A DNA stretch of 64,000 nucleotides from Nonlabens arenilitoris (GCF_002954765.1 NZ_MTPW01000001.1:2555501-2619500), one strand, 5' to 3'; counted from the stretch's first letter, positions 26,777 through 36,432 are shown. Notes: generated by a model not told the origin, from the letters alone. Translations and numbers: made by a program.

Positions 26777-27730
26777 TTGAACGAACTTATCATTGATCTG
26801 TCAGAATCTAATCCTAGAGAGTTTTTTGGGGTAAGAAATAAAAATTTAGCTTTTTTAAAACAACATTTTCCCAAACTTAAAATTGTTGCCCGAGGTAGCA
26901 CGATGAAGGTTTTTGGAGATGAGGAACAGCTCACAGAATTTGATAAACGCATCCAGATGATGCTAGAACACTATGGAAAATATAATACCATGGATGAAAA
27001 TATTATGGAAAGAGTCTTAACCAGTAATAGTAGAGAAGACTATGATAATGGAAAAGGTAGTGGTGATACCTTAGTACATGGTGTTAGTGGTAAAATAATT
27101 AAGGCCAAAACACCTAATCAGCGTAAACTGGTAGAATTATGTAAAAAGAATGATATGGTTTTTGCCATAGGTCCAGCCGGTACCGGTAAAACATATATGG
27201 GAGTTGCTATGGCTGTAAAAGCGCTTAAGGAAAAGCAAGTGCGACGCATTATTATGACCAGACCAGCAGTTGAAGCAGGCGAGAACCTAGGGTTTTTACC
27301 AGGTGATCTTAAAGAAAAATTAGATCCTTACATGCAGCCTATCTATGATGCATTGCGCGATATGATACCTGGAGAGAAACTATCAAGTTATATAGAAAAA
27401 GGAATTATTCAAATCGCTCCATTAGCGTTTATGAGAGGTAGAACACTTGATGGTGCTTTTGTTATATTAGATGAAGCCCAAAACACAACTCATGCACAAA
27501 TGAAGATGTTCTTAACACGTATGGGAAAAGACGCAAAGTTTTTCATTACCGGTGATCCTGGACAAATTGATTTACCACGACGTGTGATCTCTGGCCTTAA
27601 AGAAGCTTTATTAATCCTTAAAGATGTGGATGGAGTAGGTATGATGTACTTAGATGATAAAGATGTTGTACGTCATAGACTGGTTAAGAAGGTAATTGCA
27701 GCATATAAAGATATTGAGAATAGAAATTAA
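26777..27730 (+). CDS. PhoH family ATPase (TTG start likely)
   Basis: The protein has a KH-like N-terminus (FGDEEQLTEFDKRIQMMLEH) and the PhoH P-loop domain: Walker A AIGPAGTGKTYMG, MTRPAVEAGENLGFLPGDL, Walker B GAFVILDEAQNT, and FITGDPGQIDLP. PhoH proteins are RNA-linked ATPases whose role is unclear. No ATG lies before the conserved start of the fold. The reading that fits family length uses TTG at 26777 (MNELIIDLSES, 317 residues). An upstream TTG at 26696 is also in frame but would add a basic, poorly conserved-looking tail. It is divergent from the gldFG operon. Confidence 0.88.
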   Translation: MNELIIDLSESNPREFFGVRNKNLAFLKQHFPKLKIVARGSTMKVFGDEEQLTEFDKRIQMMLEHYGKYNTMDENIMERVLTSNSREDYDNGKGSGDTLVHGVSGKIIKAKTPNQRKLVELCKKNDMVFAIGPAGTGKTYMGVAMAVKALKEKQVRRIIMTRPAVEAGENLGFLPGDLKEKLDPYMQPIYDALRDMIPGEKLSSYIEKGIIQIAPLAFMRGRTLDGAFVILDEAQNTTHAQMKMFLTRMGKDAKFFITGDPGQIDLPRRVISGLKEALLILKDVDGVGMMYLDDKDVVRHRLVKKVIAAYKDIENRN

Positions 27731-27741
27731 GGGTATTATTT

Positions 27742-27757
27742 CGCTTTCGCGAAAGCG
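27742..27757. repeat. 16-bp palindrome, 12 bases after the phoH stop
   Basis: Exact consensus copy in the phoH-purC gap. Confidence 0.95.
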
Positions 27758-27876
27758 AACACAACACACCAAATTTACTTTTCATATTTAGTCAATAACT
27801 TATTGAAAATATACTGTCGTTTTTCTCTAAAATTTAAGAAGATTATTTGAAATTTGTAATTCACATGAGATGTACT

Positions 27877-28842
27877 ATGAATTTACCGAATACCATTACA
27901 GATATAGATTTTAACTTTCCTAACCAGACTAATGTTTATAAAGGTAAAGTGAGACAAGTTTACAGCATTAACGATGACTTGCTAGTAATGGTAGCCAGTG
28001 ATAGATTGAGTGCGTTTGATGTAGTAATGCCACGTGGTATACCTTATAAAGGTCAGATACTTAATCAAATAGCGACGCAAATGATGCAGGCGACCGAAGA
28101 TCTAGTTCCTAACTGGTTGCTAGCTAGCCCAGATCCTAATGTCGCTATAGGTTATCAGTGCGAACCTTTTAAAGTTGAAATGGTGATACGTGGTTATATG
28201 AGTGGTCATGCCGCTAGAGAATATAAGGCTGGTCGTAGAGTATTATGTGGTGTGCCTATGCCAGACGGAATGAAGGAAAATGATAAGTTCCCAGAACCTA
28301 TCATCACACCTGCTACTAAGGCAGAGATGGGAGATCATGATGAAGATATTTCTAGAGAAGACATTATATCTCGAGGAATCGTTAGTGAACACGACTATGA
28401 GATTTTAGAAAAGTATACTCGAGATTTGTATAAGCGTGGTAGTCAACTTGCAAAAAAGAGAGGCTTAATACTGGTAGATACAAAGTATGAATTTGGTAAA
28501 ACTAAAGATGGAAAAATAGTCTTAATAGATGAGATTCACACACCGGATTCTTCACGATACTTTTATGCTGAAGGTTATCAGGAGCGTCAAGATAAAAACG
28601 AACCTCAAAAACAATTGAGTAAAGAATTTGTGCGTCAGTGGTTAATTTCTCATGATTTTCAAGGACTAGAAGGACAGACTTTACCAGAGATGGATGATGA
28701 TTATATACTATCGGTAAGTGAGCGATATATAGAATTATATGAAAAGATCACAGGTAAAGAATTTGAAAAATCAGATACCAGTGATATTAAAAACCGTATT
28801 GAGTCTAATGTTCAAGATTGGTTTGAAGCAAACTTTATGTAA
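27877..28842 (+). CDS. purC: Phosphoribosylaminoimidazole-succinocarboxamide synthase
   Basis: SAICAR synthase joins CAIR and aspartate using ATP in de novo purine synthesis. The 321-residue product (from [12 protein letters not shown]) carries [60 protein letters not shown] and [14 protein letters not shown], covering the ATP and substrate motifs. I chose ATG 27877 because the upstream residues from TTG 27847 or ATG 27865 do not resemble the family. It is a single-gene unit. purA and purL are also in this window, but far apart. Confidence 0.94.
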   Translation: MNLPNTITDIDFNFPNQTNVYKGKVRQVYSINDDLLVMVASDRLSAFDVVMPRGIPYKGQILNQIATQMMQATEDLVPNWLLASPDPNVAIGYQCEPFKVEMVIRGYMSGHAAREYKAGRRVLCGVPMPDGMKENDKFPEPIITPATKAEMGDHDEDISREDIISRGIVSEHDYEILEKYTRDLYKRGSQLAKKRGLILVDTKYEFGKTKDGKIVLIDEIHTPDSSRYFYAEGYQERQDKNEPQKQLSKEFVRQWLISHDFQGLEGQTLPEMDDDYILSVSERYIELYEKITGKEFEKSDTSDIKNRIESNVQDWFEANFM

Positions 28843-28892
28843 TTGTTTTAGAATTTATATGTAAATATTTTTGTGGCTTTCATATTATAAGG

Positions 28893-29627
28893 CTACCTAT
28901 ATTCTGGGTTTTCAAATTCCCATCGCTTTCCATCATCCCATTGAGCTCTAGAATTCCCATAGCTAGGATATCCGCCGTTTGACTTTAGCATAGAGGCTAG
29001 ATGTAATAGGTTATAGGTCATAAATGTTGTGTTTCTATTAGTTAAATCACTTTTAAAGCCTACTGGTGGATTTATCTTTTCACCTTGCCATTCTGTGTCA
29101 CCATAACTAGGTCCAGGACCTACTTCACCTATCCAACCGCAATCTGCTTGTGGTGGAATAGAGTAGCCTACATGTTGTAAAGAATATAGAATTCCCATCG
29201 CACAGTGTTTTACACCATCTTCATTACCCGTTATAATACAACCACCTACTTTACCATAGAATTTATATTGCCCTTTATCATTTGTTTGTCCACTCATAGC
29301 ATAGAGTCGCTCAATAAGTTTCTGTGCTTGAGATGATTTCTCGCCCAGCCATATTGGAGTTCCGACGATAAGAATATCTGCATTGATAATTTTATTAAAT
29401 AGGGTAGGCCATTCATCCTTATCCCAACCATGTTCTGTCATATCTGGATAGACGCCACTAGCAACGTCGTGGTCGATAAACCTGATGGATTCAACAGTAA
29501 CATTTTCTTTTATCATAATCTCTTTAGAGACATCAATTAAGGAATCCGTATGGCTATGTTGAGGAGATTTCTTTAAGGTACAATTCACGTATACAACACT
29601 TAAGTTGCTGAAATCATGTTTTTGCAT
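28893..29627 (-). CDS. Flavodoxin-fold NAD(P)H-dependent oxidoreductase
   Basis: The 244-residue cytoplasmic protein has the flavodoxin-like FMN fold: SVVYVNCTLKKSPQHSHTD, INADILIVGTPIWLGEKSSQ, GGCIITGNEDGVKHCAMGIL. It matches the NADPH-dependent FMN reductase/multimeric flavodoxin group. It then has a tail rich in aromatic residues (GYPSYGNSRAQWDDG). FMN use is likely; the electron acceptor is unknown. It is transcribed alone, and convergent with purC. Confidence 0.78.
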   Translation of the reverse strand: MQKHDFSNLSVVYVNCTLKKSPQHSHTDSLIDVSKEIMIKENVTVESIRFIDHDVASGVYPDMTEHGWDKDEWPTLFNKIINADILIVGTPIWLGEKSSQAQKLIERLYAMSGQTNDKGQYKFYGKVGGCIITGNEDGVKHCAMGILYSLQHVGYSIPPQADCGWIGEVGPGPSYGDTEWQGEKINPPVGFKSDLTNRNTTFMTYNLLHLASMLKSNGGYPSYGNSRAQWDDGKRWEFENPEYR

Positions 29628-29820
29628 AATACTTTATCGAGATTTAATTATTCAAGGAATATCGTTTAAGGATATGACCTTTTACAATGCTTAAGTTATT
29701 ATTAATCATTGAGATATAGTCTTAATGAAATCGCAAAATGTAAAGCTTATTTTTATTTGAAATTAGAATTTTAGGATTGTTAAGATTAAAAATTGCAATC
29801 TGGAATAGGTATTTATAAAC

Positions 29821-30798
29821 TTAACTCTTCAAAGGTCTTTTTTTAATCATACCACCTTTGATATCTTTTATACTATTCATGATTATGAAAGCATTAGGTT
29901 CAATCTTTTCAATTTCAGTATTCAGTTTATTTAATTCTAGACGTGTAATAACAGTATAGATGATATCCATATCTTTAACGACTCCATTCTTTGCATATCC
30001 GCCTTGCCCTTTATAAATGGTAACTCCACGGCCTAGTTTACCTATTAGAACTTCTTTAATGCGATTACTTTGTGATGATATAATGGTTACACCTATATAT
30101 TCTTCAATACCTTCAATAACAAAATCTAGTGTTTTAGATGCGGCGATGTATGTAATCATTGAATAGAGAGCGATTTCTATTGATAAAAAATAAGCAGCAA
30201 ATGAAAATATAATAATATTAATGAGAATAATTATATCACCTATGGTAGTAGAGAATTTTTTACTTAAAAATATAGCTAGAATTTCTGTTCCATCGATAAC
30301 CGCGCCACCTCTTATAGATAAACCTATTCCTGCACCTAAAAAGAAACCTCCAAAAATGGCAACCAGCAAATCATCATCAGTTACATTAGGGAAAGGCACG
30401 ACAGCAACGCATAAAGCTAATCCCATAATAGCCAGTGCTGTTTTAATGGCAAATCGTTTACCCATTATTTTATATCCCAATACAACAAATGGTAAATTCA
30501 CTCCTATAATAAGTAGGTATAAAGGCACTCCAGTCACGGCTGCAACTAGCAGTGATATACCTGTAGCGCCACCATCAATAAAATCGTTAGTTAGTAAAAA
30601 GCCTTTAAAGCCGAATGATGCCGAAAATATACCAATGACTATAAGAACAAAGTTTTTAAAATTACGTTTTAGAGAGATTACAAAATCATGATATTTTTTA
30701 GCTAATCTGTATTCTGAAGGATGTCCCTTTGGAAACTTCTTTTTATCCCTGAACTTTTTTGTCGATTGAACAATAAGATTTGCTAAAAATGGATTCAT
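29821..30798 (-). CDS. YitT family membrane protein (DUF2179)
   Basis: The 325-residue protein has a basic N-terminus (MNPFLANLIVQSTKKFRDKKKF), five to six hydrophobic helices (FVLIVIGIFSASFGFKGFLL, GISLLVAAVTGVPLYLLIIGV, IALYSMITYIAA), and a C-terminal soluble DUF2179 domain (about 240-320, SNRIKEVLIGKLGRGVTIYKGQGG, IIYTVITRLELNKLNTEI). The family is widespread, and its transport role is not established. It is transcribed toward the flavodoxin-fold gene, with a 193-base AT-rich gap between them. Confidence 0.85.
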   Translation of the reverse strand: MNPFLANLIVQSTKKFRDKKKFPKGHPSEYRLAKKYHDFVISLKRNFKNFVLIVIGIFSASFGFKGFLLTNDFIDGGATGISLLVAAVTGVPLYLLIIGVNLPFVVLGYKIMGKRFAIKTALAIMGLALCVAVVPFPNVTDDDLLVAIFGGFFLGAGIGLSIRGGAVIDGTEILAIFLSKKFSTTIGDIIILINIIIFSFAAYFLSIEIALYSMITYIAASKTLDFVIEGIEEYIGVTIISSQSNRIKEVLIGKLGRGVTIYKGQGGYAKNGVVKDMDIIYTVITRLELNKLNTEIEKIEPNAFIIMNSIKDIKGGMIKKRPLKS

Positions 30799-31138
30799 TA
30801 TAGTCTTAATGATTAAGGGTTTGGTAAAAAAAAAAATGGGTGTTTATAGAATTATAAATTTTTATTTATAAAATACACAATATTATTTAAAGATATTAAT
30901 TAGAACCTAATAAACTATAGCTATACTGCTAATTAAACAATAATATTATCACCTTATTTAATGAATTAAGCTGTATGTAATCAGGTGTTTATGGGTTCTG
31001 TCTGGCAGTGGGATTATAGTTTATGTTAAAGATGTAATATAGTCTTTAATTTAAAAAATCAAATTCACGAATTTTTAAGTTTACAATTGATCAATAGGTG
31101 TTTAATTTTGGTAAATTAAGGATCACTTTTTAAGTCCT
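30799..31138. other. 340-base AT-rich gene-free stretch, divergent promoter region
   Basis: No coding frame with family signature is visible. It has a 13-base A run near 30824-30836, AT-rich promoter-like sequence on both sides, and a short richer stretch (about 30975-31015). It separates the YitT gene from the divergent flavoprotein gene and probably contains the promoters of both. Confidence 0.55.
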
Positions 31139-31146
31139 TACTTTTG
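31139..31146 (+). promoter_or_regulatory. -7 box TACTTTTG before the FMO-type gene
   Basis: Matches TAnnTTTG and ends 24 bases before the ATG at 31171. The TTG within it would be an alternative start only if translation began inside the promoter. Confidence 0.6.
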
Positions 31147-31170
31147 CATCGAATTATAAAGAGTAACTCG

Positions 31171-32214
31171 ATGTTGGATTATGTAGTAATTGGTGGCGCA
31201 CAAGCAGGTTTATCTATAGCATACCATTTACAAGAACAGAATAAAAATTTTTTAATTGTCGATGGCGAGGAGCAAATAGGCGCGTCTTGGTTAAATAGAT
31301 GGGACTCGCTTAAATTATTTACACCTACAGAATACAATCATTTACCTGGATTAAAATTTAAAGCACCAAAAAATCATTACCCAACAAAATTTGAAGTAGC
31401 AAATTATTTTAAAGCTTATGTCAAAAAATTTGAAATACCAGTTCAGTTCAACACATTAATTACGTCTGTTCGCAAAAACAAGAAGACTTTTACAATAGAG
31501 TATAAAGATGGAATTATTGAAGCTAAAAATGTAGTTATAGCTACGGGACCTTTTCATATTCCTTACACACCGCCATGTCATACTAAAGCTTCTCAAGAAA
31601 TACTTCAAATTCACAGTAATTATTATAAAAATGCGAACCAGTTACAAAATGGAGATGCGCTAGTTGTAGGTGGTGGTGATTCTGGATATCAGATTCTGAA
31701 TGAAATTTCAAAAGATTCTTCTAGAACGGTTTACTTTTCTGGTGATACTACTGTTAAATCTTTACCACAACAGTTTTTAGGTAAAACATTATGGTGGTGG
31801 TTTACGGTGACTGGTTTTTTAAAATATAATAAGTATAGCTGGATAGGGAAGAAGATTAACTCATCTACACAACCAGTTATAGGTACAGATGTAAAAGAAA
31901 TACTTTCAAGAGAAAATGTCATTCCAGTAGGAAGAACTAGAGATGCATCAGATCACAAGATATTCTTTGAAAAAAAGAAAGTTTCTACAATTAAAAATAT
32001 AATTTGGGCAACTGGTTACCGTCCTAACTTTTCATGGATAGAAGGTCTAGAATTAGATGCAGATAATTATCCTAAAAATTACAGGGGAATCAGTAACATT
32101 AAAGGATTATATTTCATGGGATTGCCATGGATGTATACTCGTGGTTCTGCGACTTTAGGAGGTGTGTCTAAAGATGCTCAATTTCTAGCAAACTATATAA
32201 GTTCTAACAATTAG
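31171..32214 (+). CDS. FAD/NAD(P)-binding oxidoreductase, flavin-containing monooxygenase type
   Basis: The 347-residue protein begins MLDYVVIGGAQAGLSIAYHL, the FAD dinucleotide motif. It has a second motif, DALVVGGGDSGYQILNE, for NAD(P)H. KLFTPTEYNHLPGLKF and IIWATGYRPNFSWIEG are typical of CzcO/FMO-like proteins. Such enzymes oxidise small organic or sulfur and nitrogen compounds. I chose ATG 31171 over the TTG at 31144, which sits in the promoter. It is transcribed alone and ends at a strong bidirectional terminator. The substrate is unknown. Confidence 0.86.
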   Translation: MLDYVVIGGAQAGLSIAYHLQEQNKNFLIVDGEEQIGASWLNRWDSLKLFTPTEYNHLPGLKFKAPKNHYPTKFEVANYFKAYVKKFEIPVQFNTLITSVRKNKKTFTIEYKDGIIEAKNVVIATGPFHIPYTPPCHTKASQEILQIHSNYYKNANQLQNGDALVVGGGDSGYQILNEISKDSSRTVYFSGDTTVKSLPQQFLGKTLWWWFTVTGFLKYNKYSWIGKKINSSTQPVIGTDVKEILSRENVIPVGRTRDASDHKIFFEKKKVSTIKNIIWATGYRPNFSWIEGLELDADNYPKNYRGISNIKGLYFMGLPWMYTRGSATLGGVSKDAQFLANYISSNN

Positions 32215-32233
32215 TTCTAAATTGATTTTATTA

Positions 32234-32268
32234 AAAATGCCGCTAGAATTTAATCTCAGCGGCATTTT
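32234..32268. terminator. Bidirectional terminator
   Basis: Arms 32234-32244 (AAAATGCCGCT) and 32258-32268 pair perfectly with A and T tails. It lies between the FMO-type gene and the convergent PLP-enzyme gene. Confidence 0.85.
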
Positions 32269-32289
32269 AATTTGAATACATCTCTAACT

Positions 32290-34134
32290 TTAAATATGAT
32301 CAACAAATTCTTTAAATACCCTTTTATGTAACTCTAGGTCTAGATCTGGTGATAGAGAAGCTCGAACTATATAGTCTTTATCTCCTTCTTTGGTAGTACC
32401 TTGAGTTGATGTCGCTGGTATGGTCCAGTAGCAACCTTTCAATTGCCCATAACTCACACAAAATTTACTTTCGTTTGGTATTTCAGTGATCATTAGATTG
32501 ATGAGCTTAAGGTTTAAAGCTCTTTTATAGGTTTCTTTCTCTTCCTCGGTAGCACCTTTTGTAGGTAGGTCTAGAGAGAAAACAGATGGTGTAAATCCTT
32601 GTTTTGCAAGCTCTTCAGATACAAAATTGATTTTTGCATTAGGCAAAGTCTCTTGGACAAATGTTACAAATTCACGGGTGTTTTTATAAGCGTCTTTAAT
32701 ACGTTGATTCATTGACGGCAATTGAGCTGCAAGAATCTCATATTGTAAATCTGTTGCTTCATTATCACACAAGGTTAAGTGTAACTCAATCTTATCCATC
32801 AACTTACTAGTTTTATTGTTACCTACACAGTATCCGGCAGTACATTTTCCACCACTAGGGAATTTAGAACCGCTGGCATACGATATTGTTCTTACTGTTG
32901 ATAACATTTTACCATCACCTAGAAAATGTACATTAGGACAAAAAGTTTGATCTAGAATAAATACTGGATCTATCGCCGTTGTTCCCTCTGGTGTTTTACG
33001 CTCTTTACTTAAAGCATTTTTCAAAGCCACTAGATCAGGAACTTCAACTCTTGGATTTGTTGGTATCTCAGCAATAATGTATGGAACAGCATCTTGAGCA
33101 GCGATTTGATTTAAAACATTATCTATACTTTGTACCATATCATTATCACCATCTACCGGTAAGTCTACAACAGCTACATTGCTTAAGCAGGCAGCTACAC
33201 GTCTGGCTTGATCATTAGTTCCACCATAACAATTAGGTGGTACAATAAATTTGATAGCTTTGCCAGGATGGTTTTCTTGCGCGTCGTGTACTAATCCCAT
33301 CATTATGGCATATTGAATAGATAATCCACTAGATGCAACTAAAGGTGATAACTGCGTACCTGTTATTTCTTTAATAGAGTTTAATACACTAGTTTTATCA
33401 TTAGTGACGTCACTATCTGTCACAATAATAGGTTGTTGCTTTACTAGCGATTTTAAAGCCACTAATGAATTAGATGGTGTCATTGCTATAGTTTCTCTTC
33501 TACGTACATGTTGTATGTCAGAAACATAGGATTTATCTAAAGAGCTATTAATAACTAAAACACTACCCAATTTGCCATGCAAGCTGATCACAAAGTCAAT
33601 ATTTGAACTAATATTTACTGTATTTATGCTATCATTCTCAGTGATGAAAATAGTACTACCATTAAATGCTACTATCTCAGATGGGTCGTTTACTTTTTGT
33701 AATTGAAATTCATATCCATAAACTTCTTTTAAAATTGTTGTATTAAAAATGGATGGTAATTCACCTGTATAATTAATCTGAGTATCTCGATTTTCCAACA
33801 AATTTTTTCTCAATACGGCAAGTACAGGAATTATTTTTGAAGAAAAACTAATAACATTTTCTGCCTCTAGTCCATTTAACTGAGCAATTCCCCATTCTAA
33901 CACACTAGATAATGGATGGCCCAATCTTATATAATCGTAAGCTGTAGGTAATACAGCTAGAGCACCAGTAGAAGCATTATTTTTACTATAAAGAGTTTCT
34001 AATTGCTCTAGGAATTGTGTTTTTGCAAGTTTTTCATTATAAATATCCAGTCTATGAGTGGTAAGGCCTAGCCAGTCAGAAGGATGGTTTTTGATTATTT
34101 CTTCTAAATAATTGAGAACTTTATTGTCTTTCAT
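32290..34134 (-). CDS. Long PLP-dependent Cys/Met-metabolism-type enzyme
   Basis: The 614-residue protein resembles the cystathionine gamma-synthase/lyase fold in its C-terminal two thirds. It has VPPNCYGGTNDQARRVAA, an IIAEIPTNPRVEVPDL stretch, FILDQTFCPNVHFLGDGK and the PLP-lysine region YASGSKFPSGGKCTAGY. The first 230 residues are an added domain with no recognised motif. Typical CGS proteins are about 400 residues, so this is a long subgroup. The reaction (transsulfuration, decarboxylation or other) is unknown. It is transcribed alone between a terminator and a ZIP-like gene. Confidence 0.7.
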   Translation of the reverse strand: MKDNKVLNYLEEIIKNHPSDWLGLTTHRLDIYNEKLAKTQFLEQLETLYSKNNASTGALAVLPTAYDYIRLGHPLSSVLEWGIAQLNGLEAENVISFSSKIIPVLAVLRKNLLENRDTQINYTGELPSIFNTTILKEVYGYEFQLQKVNDPSEIVAFNGSTIFITENDSINTVNISSNIDFVISLHGKLGSVLVINSSLDKSYVSDIQHVRRRETIAMTPSNSLVALKSLVKQQPIIVTDSDVTNDKTSVLNSIKEITGTQLSPLVASSGLSIQYAIMMGLVHDAQENHPGKAIKFIVPPNCYGGTNDQARRVAACLSNVAVVDLPVDGDNDMVQSIDNVLNQIAAQDAVPYIIAEIPTNPRVEVPDLVALKNALSKERKTPEGTTAIDPVFILDQTFCPNVHFLGDGKMLSTVRTISYASGSKFPSGGKCTAGYCVGNNKTSKLMDKIELHLTLCDNEATDLQYEILAAQLPSMNQRIKDAYKNTREFVTFVQETLPNAKINFVSEELAKQGFTPSVFSLDLPTKGATEEEKETYKRALNLKLINLMITEIPNESKFCVSYGQLKGCYWTIPATSTQGTTKEGDKDYIVRASLSPDLDLELHKRVFKEFVDHI

Positions 34135-34260
34135 AAGTATTAAAATAGTGGTACAAAAATATAGATTAATTAAGGGTCTCAGGAATGTTTAACAAGATGT
34201 TTAATATCCTGTGGTTGGGTCTTAAGAATCTAAACCATATACTATTCCTTTTTCATAACA

Positions 34261-34955
34261 TCATTCCCCTAGATTATTCAAGAATAAAGCGATAATAAGC
34301 CCAATAGTTGTGGCTATTCCAGACCAGTATTTATCTTTCTTAAATGATTTAGGAAATACCTCTAAAGCTAGTGAAGCTACTACAGCGCCACCTGCAAAAC
34401 ATTTTATATAATTTAAATACTCTTGTTTTACATCAGTTAATAAAAAATGACCTATTAATGCTGCACCAGCAAGAATAGCGGCGGTAGCGACCCACAAAAG
34501 GAGCACTTTCTTTTTAGAATGATTTTCAGCCATTTCTTTAGCACCACCAGCAGCTTCTGGTAAATTAGACAATAAAATAGAACCAGATAATGCTGCTACA
34601 GATAAAGGACCAGCACCTATTAAAGCTACGCCCAATGCCAGATTCTCAGGTATACCATCTAGTGTAATTGCAGCTAGTAAACCACCACCACTGTCATCAC
34701 CCCATTTTTTTTAACAAGATAATCTAATCCCGTAAACGTACTAGCACCTATAAATACTACCGTTATAGCAACGTAAAAAGAATTATTCTCAATCGCTGGA
34801 CTGATAAGCTCCAATAGAGCAGACACTAATAAAGCGCCACCAGCTAAAGCTACCAAAAAACCTTCTGTTTTTTTAGAGAGGCTACCATATATACCCCATA
34901 ATGCACCAGCAATTAATGCTGCCGATACTACAAATATTACAATGCTAGTTGTCAT
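34261..34955 (-). pseudogene. ZIP family metal transporter, frameshifted
   Basis: Two frames join into one ZIP protein of about 231 residues. The N-terminal part (34955 to about 34710) has TM1-3 (MTTSIVIFVVSAALIAGALW, LVALAGGALLVSALLELI). After the break the frame continues as KKKWGDDSGGGLLAAITLDGIPENLALG, with the TM4 metal site DGIPENLA. SNLPEAAGGAKE in TM5 and three further helices follow. The run of eight T at 34705-34712 (plus strand) would be nine in the intact gene. ZIP proteins import Zn2+ or Fe2+. Every downstream motif is conserved, so a consensus error or a very recent mutation is likely. Confidence 0.85.
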
Positions 34956-34989
34956 ACTTATTCATTTTATGCCCCATGTGCGGTTGATT

Positions 34990-35013
34990 ATTACGCTTTC
35001 GCGAAAGCGTAAT
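34990..35013. repeat. 16-bp palindrome extended to 24 bases (ATTA...TAAT)
   Basis: The core 34994-35009 is an exact consensus copy, and the flanking ATTA and TAAT extend the inverted symmetry by four bases on each side. It is intergenic, just upstream of the ZIP gene. Confidence 0.95.
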
Positions 35014-35172
35014 CCATGAACATTTATTTCACAAAACACCTTAGAAAATGAATCCATCAATAAATATGGATTAAGCACATAAGAATTTCCTTTTTAAAAA
35101 TACTTAATTTAAAAAAGCCCAAATAAAAATTTTAAAAATCTTTGAGCTTTGGGGAAAGAATAAAGCTTTAAA

Positions 35173-35922
35173 CTAATTCTGGTCCAGATAAGCATGGAAC
35201 CAATAGTCGATACGAATAGGTTCTTTTTGCGTTGATGGTCTTTCACCACGGTTGCCTCTACCGCCACCAGATCCACCACGACCACCGCCACGTTGATTGC
35301 CTCCTCGCATACTTACGCCAGTATCTGATTGACCTTCACGGTCTTTATTTTTTTCTGGCATGTTTGTAAAAACACCTATGGTAAGTTGTGACAGATCAAT
35401 TTCCTCTTCTTTAGAAATTTTATTCTTAGGGATCTTTATGAAATATTCTAGAACGTTTTGTTCTTCGCCAGTCATTTGAAAGCCCAGTGAGATGTCAAAA
35501 GCATTTAAATCTTTATGAAACTCTTGTTGATCGCCATAAAAAGCAAATTCTGCTTCACCTGGTACACTAGCAATAATTTCTTGATAATCGATAGTAGGCG
35601 CTTCTTCTGTATTATTTTGTGGTCTAGATGATCTATTAGGGCGTTGCGGTGTGCTGTGATATGGATATCTTACAAATACTTCTTTCTCTTTATGGCCAGT
35701 TTCATCAAAGTAAACGGTAAGTCCGTGTCTAAGGATAGAGAGCGACGTTTCTTTATGAGAGGTACTTATAGTTAAAAATAAATAGTTAGAATCTTGATCC
35801 ACTGTATAATTGATGTGATGATCTGTGACCTGTGTAGCATTTGCAGGTTCTTGAATCATTGCTAGTGTACCATTACTGGTAAATACGGCAATAAAAAACC
35901 ATAAGAGTTCTTTAAATCTCAT
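35173..35922 (-). CDS. Exported protein with C-terminal RGG-rich tract
   Basis: The 249-residue protein begins with a signal-like helix (MRFKELLWFFIAVFTSNGTLA). It has a beta-rich body with HGLTVYFDETGHKEKEVFV and FAFYGDQQEFHKDLNAFDIS. A low-complexity stretch near 205-230 (GGNQRGGGRGGSGGGRGNRG) is of a kind seen in RNA-binding or disordered linkers. It ends IRIDYWFHAYLDQN. I do not recognise a family. The GC-rich tract is out of keeping with the AT-rich surroundings. An ORF in another frame at 35109-35291 is a shadow of this one. Confidence 0.6.
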   Translation of the reverse strand: MRFKELLWFFIAVFTSNGTLAMIQEPANATQVTDHHINYTVDQDSNYLFLTISTSHKETSLSILRHGLTVYFDETGHKEKEVFVRYPYHSTPQRPNRSSRPQNNTEEAPTIDYQEIIASVPGEAEFAFYGDQQEFHKDLNAFDISLGFQMTGEEQNVLEYFIKIPKNKISKEEEIDLSQLTIGVFTNMPEKNKDREGQSDTGVSMRGGNQRGGGRGGSGGGRGNRGERPSTQKEPIRIDYWFHAYLDQN

Positions 35923-35997
35923 AACTGTCCTTTTAAGTTGGTCCTATGACTGCTTGAACATGAAAAAGTTTAAAGAATAAAAATACGCAGCAACTAA

Positions 35998-36432
35998 TCA
36001 GGCATTATAGATGTCAAATGATTCGGCTACAGATTCCATTAAATCTTCATTTTCAAAATCCTGATCAGACATTTTAGAAAGTCGCTCTAGGTATTTGTCA
36101 AACTGTCCATTTTTAAAAATAGTAAGCATCTTGCCACCATGTTTACAACGAGCCGCATGCCAGATGTTGACAGGTACGGTTATGGTATCTCCTTGTTTGA
36201 GAATAATGGTTTGATCATCAAATATCAAATCCACCTCGCCTTCTAGGATATAAAAGACCTCAGTCATCAATTTATGATGATGTCTAGGTAAATAAAATCC
36301 TGGCTTTAGAGTATCCTCAACGATACATAATTCACCGTTAGTTTGATCAGAAGATAGTTTTACAAAGCAGTGATCTTGTGAGTAGTTATAGTTTTTACCT
36401 TCGCCTTTTCTTATGGTTTCTACTTTATTCAT
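35998..36432 (-). CDS. Cupin-domain protein
   Basis: The 144-residue protein from MNKVETIRKGEG has a double-stranded beta-helix cupin: FYLPRHHHKLMTEVFYILEGE contains the HxH...E metal-binding motif, and ITVPVNIWHAARCKHGG gives the second motif. Helices at the C-terminus follow. Single-domain cupins of this kind act in sugar-phosphate, amino-acid or regulator roles; no specific substrate is evident. I chose ATG 36432 over the TTG at 36468 because the extra 12 residues do not look conserved. It is downstream of the symporter gene, on the same strand. Confidence 0.75.
   Translation of the reverse strand: MNKVETIRKGEGKNYNYSQDHCFVKLSSDQTNGELCIVEDTLKPGFYLPRHHHKLMTEVFYILEGEVDLIFDDQTIILKQGDTITVPVNIWHAARCKHGGKMLTIFKNGQFDKYLERLSKMSDQDFENEDLMESVAESFDIYNA

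Noticed and set aside
35109..35291. Minus-strand 60-residue frame
   Set aside because: It overlaps the RGG-rich protein gene in another frame; its V/A-rich start is the same DNA as the G/R tract.
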